This document shows positions 42,591 through 51,750 of a stretch of 64,000 nucleotides of DNA, piece by piece. The notes beneath the pieces are model-generated. The model searched no databases. It was not told the origin of the DNA and saw nothing but the letters and a program-made list of their open reading frames with translations. A program made the translations under genes and the position numbers. The stretch spans positions 186,001 to 250,000 of the forward strand of contig NZ_SDLI01000006.1 in the NCBI RefSeq assembly GCF_004123195.1, written 5' to 3'. The DNA is from Ammoniphilus sp. CFH 90114 (GTDB taxonomy: Bacteria > Bacillota > Bacilli > Aneurinibacillales > RAOX-1). Every line of letters starts with the position of its first letter. The first letter of the stretch is position 1.

Positions 42591-42672
42591 TTATATCGTA
42601 TGCTATTTTTTCCATATCGTCAATAATTTAAGTTTGTTTTTGTTAGTGCATGTTTGGTTTTGTTGTTTTTTA

Positions 42673-44214
42673 TTAGTAACTGTTGAATATCAAGTTAAAT
42701 ATAAACGGTTTTAAATCAACTATCCTAAGCGTTTTAGGTCTTTTTTCTGTTCCCGCAATAAAGAAGGGAATTTCCACATCCTTTTTATGAAATGATCCGT
42801 GATTAGCACCACCAGGATGAGTTGGTGAATGGGCACCTGTCATTTCATATCCAGGTTCCGTTGTAAGAATGAGGTACGGGCCCTTGTGGGAATGAGCAGC
42901 AGCATAAAGTTGCATTAAGCCATCTGGATAATCATTGAACAGTATCCGTTTGCTCTTACCATCATTAATCATATTAAGGACACTCCAATCTCCTTCCACA
43001 TCCCATTCTTGAGAAAATTCATCCTTAAATGTCTTACCAGGACGAAACCTCAATCGTTTGGTTGTACCTCCTTCTATTACTTCTATCCACTCCCCTTCTA
43101 CTCGAGTAATGGTGTCAAAATGAGGGTTGTTCTTTGCAATATCAACTAAACTTTTAATATCAATATTTTGTTGAAGTGGATACACATAGGCCATTCTACC
43201 GTTTACTGCTACGGCGATATGATCCGTAGACAGAGTCTCTATAGGATCAGCAATATTAAATCTGTTGAATACCTCTGCTAGGTCAATGACCGATTCCTGG
43301 TTCTTTTCCATCGTTTGAGTAAAACCGCTGTCACCCATCACTATAAAAATATGATCTTGTAACGCTTCTTCCCAATTACCGAGAGCGTTTAATATGTCTT
43401 GTAGCTTCCGGTCAATTTCCTTAAGTGTCTTTTCAGAGTTATTTCCTTCCTTATGTGCTTCTGAATCCAAGTTTGGCATGTACATGATCGTTAATGAAGG
43501 TAATGTTCCCTGTTGAATAAGATGAATTAAGTGCTTCGTTGATACTTCATCATTAACCCCATAGCTTTTAAAATATTGTTCCCCCAGGTGGGGTAATTCG
43601 TGATGAAAGTTTCCAAGGACAAAGTAATCAGGAGCCATGGTAACTGTATTGGGGCCTAAAGGTGTTTTTAGTTTTCGATTTTGAGACCCTCTGTACACTA
43701 ATGCGTTCAATGAGGCTGAGGACAATTGGTGTTGATAGAGAGCCTCATGCATGGTAAGCACTTCTTTATTGAGATGTGTGTTATTCAAATGATATAACCC
43801 ATTATCCAAAACCCTTTTTACACCACTTCTTAAAGATGAAGTAAATCCGTCACCATAATTAACGAGTTGTCCGGATGACATGTCATACCAACGCAACCCG
43901 GGGATGTGATGTCGGTTAGGGTGAGATCCTGTTAACATACTGCTTTCAATGACAACAGACATAGTTGGAAAGGTACTGATAAATTTGTTCGTATACCATC
44001 CCTTTTCTTCTAGAAACGCAAACCCAGGTAATGATCCGTTATTTATGAGCTCTTTTAGAGGTTTGTCGACTAGTGAATCAATGATGATGACAATTACCTT
44101 CTTGTCTGGAAGAAGGTGACCTTCTGATTGGATTTGAGCAAACTCCTTGTGACTCGTACAACTTGATACAAACACAGACAGGATAATAAAAAGGGTTAGA
44201 GCAAGGTTCTTCAT
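42673..44214 (-). CDS. Alkaline phosphatase-family lipoprotein (type I phosphodiesterase)
   Basis: A 513-residue exported protein with lipobox VSSC at residues 16-19. The alkaline phosphatase superfamily core is clear: VIIIDSLVDKPL at the N-terminal metal site, the nucleophile region FISTFPTMSVVIESSMLTGSHPNRH (Thr/Ser in TFPTMS), MPNLDSEAHKEG and IVMGDSGFTQT, and the C-terminal AHSPTHPGGANHGSF histidines. Substrates may be nucleotides or phosphodiesters; this is not decidable. It stands alone in the minus direction with no operon partner. Confidence 0.85.
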   Translation of the reverse strand: MKNLALTLFIILSVFVSSCTSHKEFAQIQSEGHLLPDKKVIVIIIDSLVDKPLKELINNGSLPGFAFLEEKGWYTNKFISTFPTMSVVIESSMLTGSHPNRHHIPGLRWYDMSSGQLVNYGDGFTSSLRSGVKRVLDNGLYHLNNTHLNKEVLTMHEALYQHQLSSASLNALVYRGSQNRKLKTPLGPNTVTMAPDYFVLGNFHHELPHLGEQYFKSYGVNDEVSTKHLIHLIQQGTLPSLTIMYMPNLDSEAHKEGNNSEKTLKEIDRKLQDILNALGNWEEALQDHIFIVMGDSGFTQTMEKNQESVIDLAEVFNRFNIADPIETLSTDHIAVAVNGRMAYVYPLQQNIDIKSLVDIAKNNPHFDTITRVEGEWIEVIEGGTTKRLRFRPGKTFKDEFSQEWDVEGDWSVLNMINDGKSKRILFNDYPDGLMQLYAAAHSHKGPYLILTTEPGYEMTGAHSPTHPGGANHGSFHKKDVEIPFFIAGTEKRPKTLRIVDLKPFIFNLIFNSY

Positions 44215-44319
44215 ATGTCAAGGCTCCTTAAAATCTATACCGTTTTCTAGTTATCCTTATTCTTTATCGATTATGGAATAATTACCCCTATTTTGATTCG
44301 AATATTGATAATAAAGGTA

Positions 44320-44346
44320 AGCCCCAGAAACAATCGTCTCCAGGGC
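44320..44346 (-). terminator. Terminator downstream of the 58-aa ORF
   Basis: AGCCCTGGAGAC-GATT-GTTTCTGGGGCT on the minus strand, followed by TACCTTTATT. Confidence 0.65.
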
Positions 44347-44352
44347 TGATCA

Positions 44353-44529
44353 TTACTTTTGTCTTGTTTTATTTTCCACATTACTTTCAGTTGAGGGCTC
44401 AATAATATTATGATCAACAAGGGTGGATACCCTGTCACAACTGATTCGAGATGTTAATTTTGGTAAATTACCGTTTTCTCGATCACTGCCAGTTAGTGAT
44501 GCAAGTATCGATTTATCCTGTCCTCTCAA
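44353..44529 (-). CDS. Possible small protein (58 aa), TTG start
   Basis: A TTG codon follows AAAGGAGGTGACGGTT at ideal spacing and opens 58 codons ended by TAA just before a terminator. The product (LRGQDKSILASLTG... ending ESNVENKTRQK) is hydrophilic and low in complexity. I do not recognise it. Support is the ribosome-binding site and terminator. It fills most of the otherwise empty 44215..44648 stretch. Confidence 0.4.
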   Translation of the reverse strand: MRGQDKSILASLTGSDRENGNLPKLTSRISCDRVSTLVDHNIIEPSTESNVENKTRQK

Positions 44530-44592
44530 AAACCGTCACCTCCTTTTTCCTTCTATTTGTAATATCCCCCAATATGGTTCAAGAATCCTTTA

Positions 44593-44634
44593 CAAAAAAA
44601 CCTCTTGCCTAATCAATAGATTAAGGAAGAGGGA
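44593..44634 (-). terminator. Terminator of the siaABC-like operon
   Basis: CCTCTT-C-CTTAATC pairs with GATTAGG-C-AAGAGG, followed by TTTTTTTG on the minus strand. Confidence 0.8.
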
Positions 44635-44648
44635 GTTTATGACATATA

Positions 44649-45038
44649 TTATTCCGTTTCTCGAGCAATAAGATTAAAAGGTAGATTTAGATCCTCACAA
44701 AATTCCTCTGCGCATTCTAGTTCACTTGGGCTCTCGATATTATAGTACCAGTTTAAATTCACTTTCTTCCCGTCCAAATAAGCCTTATCAAAGGTTTCTA
44801 ATAACATCATTATACACTTCGAACTACTTGTATTAATGTACGGCAAGATAAAGTCAACGGAAACCGTTGTTTCTCCTTCTAGTTGCGCAAAATATTCTTC
44901 TACCCATTGAAAAATAGGTTCATAAAATTCAAAGGAATTTTCAGGATAAGATTGTCCTTTTAGAGTTAAAATGTTATTCAATTGATCGAAATGAACGGTT
45001 GGTGTACTCTTCGTCCCTTCTATAATCAAATTTTGCAT
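44649..45038 (-). CDS. siaC: SiaC-like regulatory phosphoprotein (DUF1987)
   Basis: SiaC is the switch protein that SiaB phosphorylates and the PP2C SiaA dephosphorylates. In Pseudomonas the unphosphorylated form activates the diguanylate cyclase SiaD. Family motifs are TPTVHFDQLNNILTLKGQSYPENSFEFY and YINTSSSKCIMMLLETFD, where the Thr/Ser in NTSSSK is the phosphorylation site by homology. The length is 129 residues from the ATG at 45038; a GTG at 45056 lies in the ribosome-binding site. No siaD gene is present here. Confidence 0.87.
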   Translation of the reverse strand: MQNLIIEGTKSTPTVHFDQLNNILTLKGQSYPENSFEFYEPIFQWVEEYFAQLEGETTVSVDFILPYINTSSSKCIMMLLETFDKAYLDGKKVNLNWYYNIESPSELECAEEFCEDLNLPFNLIARETE

Positions 45039-45065
45039 ATACAATCTCACCTCCACTTGCCGAAT

Positions 45066-45641
45066 TTACACGACAGCCTTAATTGTTAGAAATGAATAGT
45101 CGTTGTCCAATCTTGTTATAGAATATTCTAAGGGAACGGTTGCCTTTCTTGCCATGTCGATTAGACCCATTCCTGCACCTTTACTCCCAGGGGCCATTTC
45201 TCTTCTTAATACTTCTTTATATAGTTTCTTTAGCTCCACTTTATCAAGTCTGAGGATATGATCTAGCTTCTCAACTAATATAGGAATATCTTCCGAAGCT
45301 ATTAGGTTCCCAGAGCAAATATAGTTTAGTTCTTCAACTTTACCTATTGTAACAATACAAGAATTTGATATTTTATGATAACCCTCTGTATTATCCTTGC
45401 TTTCACAATAGTTTTTAATATTTTGTGTCTGTTCAATGAAGATAGAGAATATGTTATGAATATTATTTGCAGGGCTCTGCTCCAACTCAAGGTATTTTTT
45501 AACTGCCTCTCCTAGTTCTTCAATGATTGCCTGAGAAAAGCGACCAGAAAAACTAATGAGCAATCCATTTTCCCTTAAGCGATTTTGAATGTCCAATAAA
45601 TTGGTTCCTACCAATGATACCTCCTCCTTTATATTAAACAA
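45066..45641 (-). CDS. siaB: SiaB-like protein kinase (DUF6272)
   Basis: A 191-residue HATPase-like kinase that phosphorylates SiaC. The N-terminal NGLLISFSGRFSQAIIEELGEA, a middle FSIFIEQTQNIKNYCESKD with N-box-like residues, and the C-terminal ATP-lid region GSKGAGMGLIDMARKA are visible. It lies between the phosphatase and siaC genes with spacings of 13 and 27 bases, so all three are co-transcribed. Assignment is by family and gene order. Confidence 0.85.
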   Translation of the reverse strand: MFNIKEEVSLVGTNLLDIQNRLRENGLLISFSGRFSQAIIEELGEAVKKYLELEQSPANNIHNIFSIFIEQTQNIKNYCESKDNTEGYHKISNSCIVTIGKVEELNYICSGNLIASEDIPILVEKLDHILRLDKVELKKLYKEVLRREMAPGSKGAGMGLIDMARKATVPLEYSITRLDNDYSFLTIKAVV

Positions 45642-45654
45642 ATACAGCCCTGAT

Positions 45655-48576
45655 CTAGGGTCTAAAGCCTAGTACGGTAATATCGTCTCTCTGTCTTTCT
45701 TTCCCCATATAAGCATGTAGTTCGCTCAAAAAGGCGTCTTGCTGGGAAGATAAGGGTAGAGCATAAACCTTCTGAATCAATGCTTCGAATTTGTGGCGGC
45801 CAAATGAAAGATCTTTAGGGCCTCCATTTTGGTCTATATAGCCGTCAGTTGTAAGATAATAGGACTGATTGGCTTTAATCGGTATAGTGATGTTATCAAA
45901 TGAGTAATCCGCACTTGTTCTGCGGTATCCAATGCTTTTTCTATTCCCTTTAATCATAGATAGGTTTCCACCATTTATAGTATAAAGATTACATTTAGCA
46001 CCAGAATAGTAGAGTAGATTTTCATTAGGTTTTACAAAGCAGATTCCGATGTCTAATCCGTCGTCTGTCATACCATACTCTGTTTCTTGATTTAATGTTC
46101 GCTTCAGCATTTTATTTAATCTGCTAAGAATATCATTAGGCTGCTTTAGGTTCTCTACTTCTACCAATTGATTTAGAATAGAAACCGATACCATGGACAT
46201 TAAAGCACCAGGAACCCCATGTCCTGTACAATCACCTATACCAATGAGATATCCATCCTCTAATTCCTTCATCCAATAAAAATCGCCACCAACAATATCT
46301 CTTGGCATCCAAAGAATAAAATGATGGTCTAATACTCTTCGCAAGTGACTTTCAGTGGGTAGAATCGAATCTTGAATTCGTTTGGCATATTTTAGACTTG
46401 CAATCATCTTCTGGTTAGCTTGAGTTAATTCTGAAGTTCTCTCTTCTACTTCAAATTCTAGTTGTTGATTCCATCGTTCAATTTCTTCTTGAGCTTCCTG
46501 TTGCTTCTTCGTAAACTGGGTAAAAGCAACAAAGGCAAAAGCTAAATTTCCTATTGCTTTAAACAACCGGTAGGAGTGGAGGGAGAATACTTTTAGGCTG
46601 TCCTTTGCTATATCGATCGATAAGGTTCCAAGAACTTCCCCATCCAATATATATTCGATAAGCATCGAAGACTTCATCGGTTTACTCGCCTCAAAGAATG
46701 GTTCATACAAATCATCCGGCATGGTTGTGGTGTGCAAGTCTTCATAGCTATGGATGATGCCGATGTGTACTGGGCCATCCACCTCATAATTGTTAATATC
46801 GCATATATCTATTAAGTACTCTTTCTTTAACGGAAGTGCTTGTAGTTTTGCTAAGTCATGTCCCACTGCATCAACAAACTTCCAATCTTCTCCATCCACT
46901 ATGGAGATACTCCCATAATCTGCTTCCGTAATTTGCTCTAAGGCAACCTTCAATAGTTCTTGTAAGAAGCCCATATCATTGTTCGTTCCAGACACGACAA
47001 GTTTTGTAGCAAGACCTGTTAGCTTTTCAAATTTACCAATCATGTCATAGGATTGTTTGTAAGCAAGGAAGATTGAACCGATTTCACCGATCATCTGAAG
47101 CATCTTTACATATTTTTTTGAGAATGATTTATTATTACCTTTTTCAATATCTAGACTAATCATTCCTCGGAGCTGATCAGCGTAGAAGATATTGACCTGC
47201 ATGGATTCCTTTATTGGACGGGATGCTTGGGTAAAGCGATCTACTAATTCGTCGGGGATGTTGCCATCTCCTCTAAGAAGCGTATTCTGTATAATATAAA
47301 CGTTCTTCTCCACTTCTGTGACCTGGTCTTGATAAGTCAATCGATTCGCCATATATTCCGAAGTCAATTTTAATTCTCGTAACTTATGGATATCATGACC
47401 CATTGCATCAACAAAAGTCCAAACATTATCCTCAACGATGGAGATGCTTCCACAATCTGCTTCAGGTATCTCCTGAAGAGCAATTTTGAGTAGCTTTGAT
47501 AAGAACGCGTTTGAGTCAAACTGATTTTCCGCTGAAGTTAGAATTCCAGAGGATAAGTTAATAATTTCCTGATATTTTCCTCCCGTAGTATAAGCTTCAT
47601 AAAACATTAGAAAAATCGAAGTCAACTGTTTATATGGGACTAATTTCTCTTTAGATTCTTTTGAGAAGGCCTTTGAACTACCTTCTGCAATATCCAATGA
47701 AATCTGACCTAATAATCTCCCACCGAAACTCATTTTGACCATCAGCGTTTCTTTAATAGGCTTTGAAGCTTCTAGAAAGGAATCTTTTACCTCAGAGGGC
47801 ACGATTAGGCTATTATTCTGAATATCAAGGATTCTATTAACAATATAAATGGGAGAATCATCTTCTGAATTCAGATCATAATTGATTGACTCATATTCAT
47901 ACCTCAAGGGTATGCTTTTTAACAATTCAATATTGTGGCCTATCGCATCAACAAACTCCCACTTATCCCCCCTTATAATAGAGATGCTTCCGTAGTCAGC
48001 CTCTGGGACGACTTTCATCACTTCATGTAGAATAGTGGAGAGAAAAGAAAGATCAAATTGCGTAATTGCCCTCTCCGAGCCTTCGAGCAATCGAACAAAA
48101 TGTTGGTGAAATACTTCCTTCTCTTCTATTCTTTCCGTCAATTGTACATTCTGTAATAAAAGCGACATAATGTATTGCAGTTGTGCTAGTGAGGCTTGGT
48201 GATCTTGTTGCCAAACATATACTTGTGGTGAGCCTCCAATTATACAAAACCCAACTTGTTCTTTTGCATTCTTCAGTGGAATTACGAGACTATCCTTATA
48301 AAGGCTTATGTTATTATTTTTCTCAGATTCGATGTGTTCGATAAGACCTTTTTCTAGTTCATAGGAATAGGATCTAATCACTGATTGAGATGTATGGGCC
48401 ATCAAACTTAATCCAGTATCCTTGAGTACAAAGATTGCACCAAAAAGGCTGCGAACATCATTGAGACAAATCTTGTCTAATATTCGCTGAAGTTGTTCGC
48501 GACTTGTCCCTTGCTCTTGTTCTAAAATGAATTCGTCAATGACCTGTTGAATAAATGATCTCTCCGATATCACCAT
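45655..48576 (-). CDS. SiaA-like SpoIIE/PP2C phosphatase with three tandem GAF-like repeats
   Basis: A 973-residue protein. The C-terminal about 200 residues form a SpoIIE-type PP2C phosphatase (YAKRIQDSILP, IVGGDFYWMKEL, GDCTGHGVPGALMSM, the metal-binding DDITVLGFRP end). Ahead lie three consecutive repeats of about 170 residues, each with EADxGSISI followed by FVDAxGH, resembling GAF domains, and a further GAF-like N-terminal domain. A coiled coil (QQEAQEEIERWNQQLEFEVEERTSEL region) links to the phosphatase. Unlike Pseudomonas SiaA there is no membrane HAMP region, so the signal is probably cytoplasmic. The start is chosen at 48576 behind GAGAGG. Confidence 0.87.
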   Translation of the reverse strand: MVISERSFIQQVIDEFILEQEQGTSREQLQRILDKICLNDVRSLFGAIFVLKDTGLSLMAHTSQSVIRSYSYELEKGLIEHIESEKNNNISLYKDSLVIPLKNAKEQVGFCIIGGSPQVYVWQQDHQASLAQLQYIMSLLLQNVQLTERIEEKEVFHQHFVRLLEGSERAITQFDLSFLSTILHEVMKVVPEADYGSISIIRGDKWEFVDAIGHNIELLKSIPLRYEYESINYDLNSEDDSPIYIVNRILDIQNNSLIVPSEVKDSFLEASKPIKETLMVKMSFGGRLLGQISLDIAEGSSKAFSKESKEKLVPYKQLTSIFLMFYEAYTTGGKYQEIINLSSGILTSAENQFDSNAFLSKLLKIALQEIPEADCGSISIVEDNVWTFVDAMGHDIHKLRELKLTSEYMANRLTYQDQVTEVEKNVYIIQNTLLRGDGNIPDELVDRFTQASRPIKESMQVNIFYADQLRGMISLDIEKGNNKSFSKKYVKMLQMIGEIGSIFLAYKQSYDMIGKFEKLTGLATKLVVSGTNNDMGFLQELLKVALEQITEADYGSISIVDGEDWKFVDAVGHDLAKLQALPLKKEYLIDICDINNYEVDGPVHIGIIHSYEDLHTTTMPDDLYEPFFEASKPMKSSMLIEYILDGEVLGTLSIDIAKDSLKVFSLHSYRLFKAIGNLAFAFVAFTQFTKKQQEAQEEIERWNQQLEFEVEERTSELTQANQKMIASLKYAKRIQDSILPTESHLRRVLDHHFILWMPRDIVGGDFYWMKELEDGYLIGIGDCTGHGVPGALMSMVSVSILNQLVEVENLKQPNDILSRLNKMLKRTLNQETEYGMTDDGLDIGICFVKPNENLLYYSGAKCNLYTINGGNLSMIKGNRKSIGYRRTSADYSFDNITIPIKANQSYYLTTDGYIDQNGGPKDLSFGRHKFEALIQKVYALPLSSQQDAFLSELHAYMGKERQRDDITVLGFRP

Positions 48577-48665
48577 CATGATCCTCTCATCCAGGTATTT
48601 ATATATTCCTATTATAGTCATAAAATCTAGACTAAGAAATACTAGTTATGAAAAAAGTAATCCAA

Positions 48666-49025
48666 CTAATAGCCTACTTCAACCGAAGCAATGACAATAT
48701 AAGCCAGATCATTGATGTCATCTTTGTCAGCAAGAACGACACCACTTGATGTCAGCATTCCCCCATCGATGACTTCAAAGGTGACCTCACCATAGGGTAA
48801 TTCCGCTTTAACTGTATTAAGGTCTACCTTATCCTTATCAGTGGGAACTGCAAGTCGAACATTTACCTTCATGTTGTGGATATCGTTATTCGGTAGAACG
48901 GATCGAAGTCCTGGCATGGAATTATGATGGATGGCATTTTGAACCGCTCTTACAGCAGCCTTTGTAACATTTTGTCCGTGTAAATCAATTCCCATCCCGA
49001 TCTCAATAAACATCACTTTATCCAT
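48666..49025 (-). CDS. Lin0512 family protein
   Basis: A 119-residue soluble protein of the Lin0512/TIGR02058 family. Recognition comes from FIEIGMGIDLHGQNVTKAAVRAVQNAI and VRLAVPTDKDKVDLN. The family's function is unknown; it is a small alpha-beta ring-forming fold by prediction. The start ATG at 49025 follows AGGAGGAG. It sits between the HPr-kinase-like gene and the sia-type operon, all in the same direction. Confidence 0.82.
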   Translation of the reverse strand: MDKVMFIEIGMGIDLHGQNVTKAAVRAVQNAIHHNSMPGLRSVLPNNDIHNMKVNVRLAVPTDKDKVDLNTVKAELPYGEVTFEVIDGGMLTSSGVVLADKDDINDLAYIVIASVEVGY

Positions 49026-49071
49026 TTCATATCTCCTCCTCATAATATTTAGATAGGTTATTGTATTTTCA

Positions 49072-49980
49072 TTAACTCATGTTAAGTCTACTCTCAAACT
49101 CAGCTAGAGCATCATACCCTTGCTGCTGAAGTCTCCAATTTTTTGCCGCGGTGGTAATAAGGCCAGCAACATCACGCCCAGGTCTAACAGGAATCTCTAT
49201 ATGACGAATCGTCACATCTAGATAGGTCACCGTATGCTTTTCAAACCCTAACGCATCATAATGATGTTTTTCTTTCCAAGGAGAAAGAAGAATATCAAGA
49301 TTAATTTCCGTTTCTTCTTGAACCGCTCCTGACCCATGCATTCTCGGTACGTCAACCAATCCGATTCCCCTTAGGGACAGAAATCCGCTATTACTTTGGT
49401 TGTGAGTGCCGATAATGGTATCAGGATCTATCTGTTTTAGGATAACCAGATCATCGGAGACCAATCGGTGTCCCCTTTCTACAAGGGCTAATGCTGCTTC
49501 ACTTTTCCCAATTCCACTTTCACCTCGAAGTAATATGCCTACACCAAAGACATTAAGACATACTCCATGGACGCCTATTTCTTTAGCTAATGACTTTTCT
49601 AAAAAGTTATTCACTTTAGATATGAACTTCGTCGTTTTCTGACTAGTACGTAGTAGTGGAATGCCTTCCTCTTTACAATGTTTCTCAAAATATGTCAACC
49701 CATCTTGTCCACGCGTAATAATAAAACAGGGGGGATGCAGTCTAACCACATTCCCAATTCGCTCATCTCTTTCTTTCTTCGATAAAGAATGTAAATAATC
49801 CACCTCTTGTCTTCCAAGAAGTTGTATTCGATTACTAGGAAAGTATTCTATAAACCCTGTAAACTCCAAGCCAGGACGATGGATATCATCCTCCGTTAAT
49901 TGCCTATCTAATCCTGCTTCTCCCGCTAATACCTCGAGTTGGAATCGGGTTACTAGGTCACTTACACGTATCTTTTTCAT
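49072..49980 (-). CDS. HPr kinase/phosphorylase-like protein (divergent)
   Basis: HprK phosphorylates HPr on Ser46 and controls carbon catabolite repression. Walker A is RGESGIGKSEAA (152-163), followed by HRLVSDDLVIL and the C-terminal IPVRPGRDVAG. The HprK signature normally reads EIRGLGI(I/L)NV; here it is SLRGIGLVDVP, so the conserved acidic residue is replaced by Ser. It is 302 residues and not next to lgt or ptsH, as the main hprK normally is. It may be a paralogue with altered specificity. Start follows GGAACCAC-type weak site with ATG at 49980. Confidence 0.8.
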   Translation of the reverse strand: MKKIRVSDLVTRFQLEVLAGEAGLDRQLTEDDIHRPGLEFTGFIEYFPSNRIQLLGRQEVDYLHSLSKKERDERIGNVVRLHPPCFIITRGQDGLTYFEKHCKEEGIPLLRTSQKTTKFISKVNNFLEKSLAKEIGVHGVCLNVFGVGILLRGESGIGKSEAALALVERGHRLVSDDLVILKQIDPDTIIGTHNQSNSGFLSLRGIGLVDVPRMHGSGAVQEETEINLDILLSPWKEKHHYDALGFEKHTVTYLDVTIRHIEIPVRPGRDVAGLITTAAKNWRLQQQGYDALAEFESRLNMS

Positions 49981-50100
49981 TTAAGTGGTTCCATCCTTGT
50001 ACTTAAAACTTTGTGCCTATTATCTAAAGTAAGGTAGTTTAGCACTCATGTCTAGATTTAATTTCGCTATAACAAGATCTTGCATGATTAAATACAAAAA

Positions 50101-50142
50101 CGATTCCTTTTTCTGGTCTATAATAGTCCAGTAGAGGAATCG
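50101..50142 (-). terminator. Terminator of the EamA transporter gene
   Basis: CGATTCCTC...CTGG pairs with CCAG...AAGGAATCG, followed by TTTTTG on the minus strand. Confidence 0.7.
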
Positions 50143-50154
50143 CATAGTCACTTA

Positions 50155-51063
50155 TTATATAGCTTCTGCCTGGCTCGTCTCTTTAACACGACTTACCTTC
50201 GTTTGTTTACTTGTGAGATAAACACCTACAAATACAGATAATCCGCCAACAATTTGGATGATGCTAATTTTTTCGCCTAAGATGACACTGAATATAGCAG
50301 TAAAAACAGTGATCAAATTGAGAAAGATCCCACTTCGACTTGGACCAATATCTCGCACGGCTAAATTCCAAAGCAAAAATGATCCAACAGTAGGAAATAG
50401 TCCCATATAAACAATGCCCCACTTTGCTGCATCATTCCACTCTGCGACAGGACTCCATGCATACAAGGCAAAAGGAAGAGTTAGAAGAAGTCCAATACAA
50501 ACTGTTATAACAGTAGCTGAGATAGGAGGTATGTTACTAATCTTTCTTCCTATAATGGAGTAAAAGGTCCAGACTAATATGGCGGCTACCATAAGCAAGT
50601 CCCCTGCATTATACTCAATATGAAAGAGTTCAAACAGCTTACCTTGAGTTAGAATCAAGAGTACGCCGAATAAGGAAATCACAAATCCCAATAAGTTTAA
50701 TTTACTTAGTTTTTCTTTTAGTAATAGGACTGAAAAAATAACAATGACAGCGGGATTTAGAGCATTCACAAGAGAAGCATTCAAGGGACTTGTGTATCGA
50801 AGCGCTTGATAAAGGAGCATATTATAACCAATCACTCCAAGAATACTCATAGCTCCAAGAATCTTCCAATGTGTCCAGATACTTCTCCAATTAGGTCTCT
50901 CGATAAACTGCGCCATAGGGTATAAAAAACATAAGGCCATTAACCAGCGCACGAAAGTAATTTGAATGGGAGAAACTTCTGCTACGACGTACTTCCCTAA
51001 CACATAATTTCCTGCCCAAAACAAGTTAGCCAGCACCAAAAAAACTAGGGTCTGCCGTTTCAT
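50155..51063 (-). CDS. EamA/DMT-family transporter
   Basis: A 302-residue inner-membrane transporter with ten predicted helices in two EamA repeats. The first repeat begins LANLFWAGNYVLGKYVVAEVSPIQITFVRW and the second AAILVWTFYSIIGRKI. Substrates in this family are varied (amino acids, metabolites, drugs) and cannot be assigned. It stands alone, with its own terminator, upstream of the hprK-like gene. Confidence 0.88.
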   Translation of the reverse strand: MKRQTLVFLVLANLFWAGNYVLGKYVVAEVSPIQITFVRWLMALCFLYPMAQFIERPNWRSIWTHWKILGAMSILGVIGYNMLLYQALRYTSPLNASLVNALNPAVIVIFSVLLLKEKLSKLNLLGFVISLFGVLLILTQGKLFELFHIEYNAGDLLMVAAILVWTFYSIIGRKISNIPPISATVITVCIGLLLTLPFALYAWSPVAEWNDAAKWGIVYMGLFPTVGSFLLWNLAVRDIGPSRSGIFLNLITVFTAIFSVILGEKISIIQIVGGLSVFVGVYLTSKQTKVSRVKETSQAEAI

Positions 51064-51216
51064 TCCTGTCTCCTCTTTAGCTGATATCTAATTTTTTCTC
51101 ACTATAGCATAGATCGTGTACGAGGTCATAGTACACTTGTATAAGGTTGGAATGGATCTAGGCTAAAGCATCTTAGATTTGAATAAAGAGAGATTAAGGA
51201 AAGTATGTTAGTAAGT

Positions 51217-51594
51217 TTAATCGTTCGTGTTTTGAAGCTCTTTAATTTTTGCGATCCAATCTCTAAAACTATTATACTCATTAGCATCCATATCAAAGTA
51301 TTTTTTAATTAATTCTACGGAGTTACGTTCTCCAGTACGATATACCCCATCAGCAAAAATTAAACGTAAAAGTTCCGTAAGAGCAATATGCTTTGATCTT
51401 TCGCAACCAAAATACGCTAAGGCCTCTTCCATTAATAGGTGCTGTAATTGATAATCTTCTATATTCATTTCAGTGGCATATTCTTCAAGAATGATCTCCT
51501 TGGCGGGGGTTAAACAACCATCTACAGAAGCCACTCGGTGAGCCAATTCTATGAAAGCTATTTTTTCCTCATGTTGCAATTCCGATAAAAACAA
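51217..51594 (-). CDS. Hypothetical TerB-like helical protein (125 aa)
   Basis: An all-helical acidic protein of 125 residues. HEEKIAFIELAHRVASVDGCLTPAKEIILEEYATEM and LLRLIFADGVYRTGERN contain the paired DG turns typical of TerB-like metal-binding helical repeats. The family match is weak, so I leave it as TerB-like at most. It is divergent from the 252-aa membrane protein. Confidence 0.55.
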   Translation of the reverse strand: MFLSELQHEEKIAFIELAHRVASVDGCLTPAKEIILEEYATEMNIEDYQLQHLLMEEALAYFGCERSKHIALTELLRLIFADGVYRTGERNSVELIKKYFDMDANEYNSFRDWIAKIKELQNTND

Positions 51595-51750
51595 TGAAAC
51601 GACCTACTCTCTATAGTTAATTATTCTACGTTTGACTTTTAATACTTTATACGAAACTCAATTCTAATGGTTGCGTTCACTTGTAATTTTGTCTGTATAT
51701 TGAACGTCAAATATATATAATTCAAATAAATTCAGACATGGAGGTCACCC

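Noticed and set aside
44423-44671. Plus-strand 82-aa frame in the gap after the phosphodiesterase gene
   Set aside because: It crosses the siaC terminator, lacks a ribosome-binding site, and the minus-strand 58-aa ORF has better signals.
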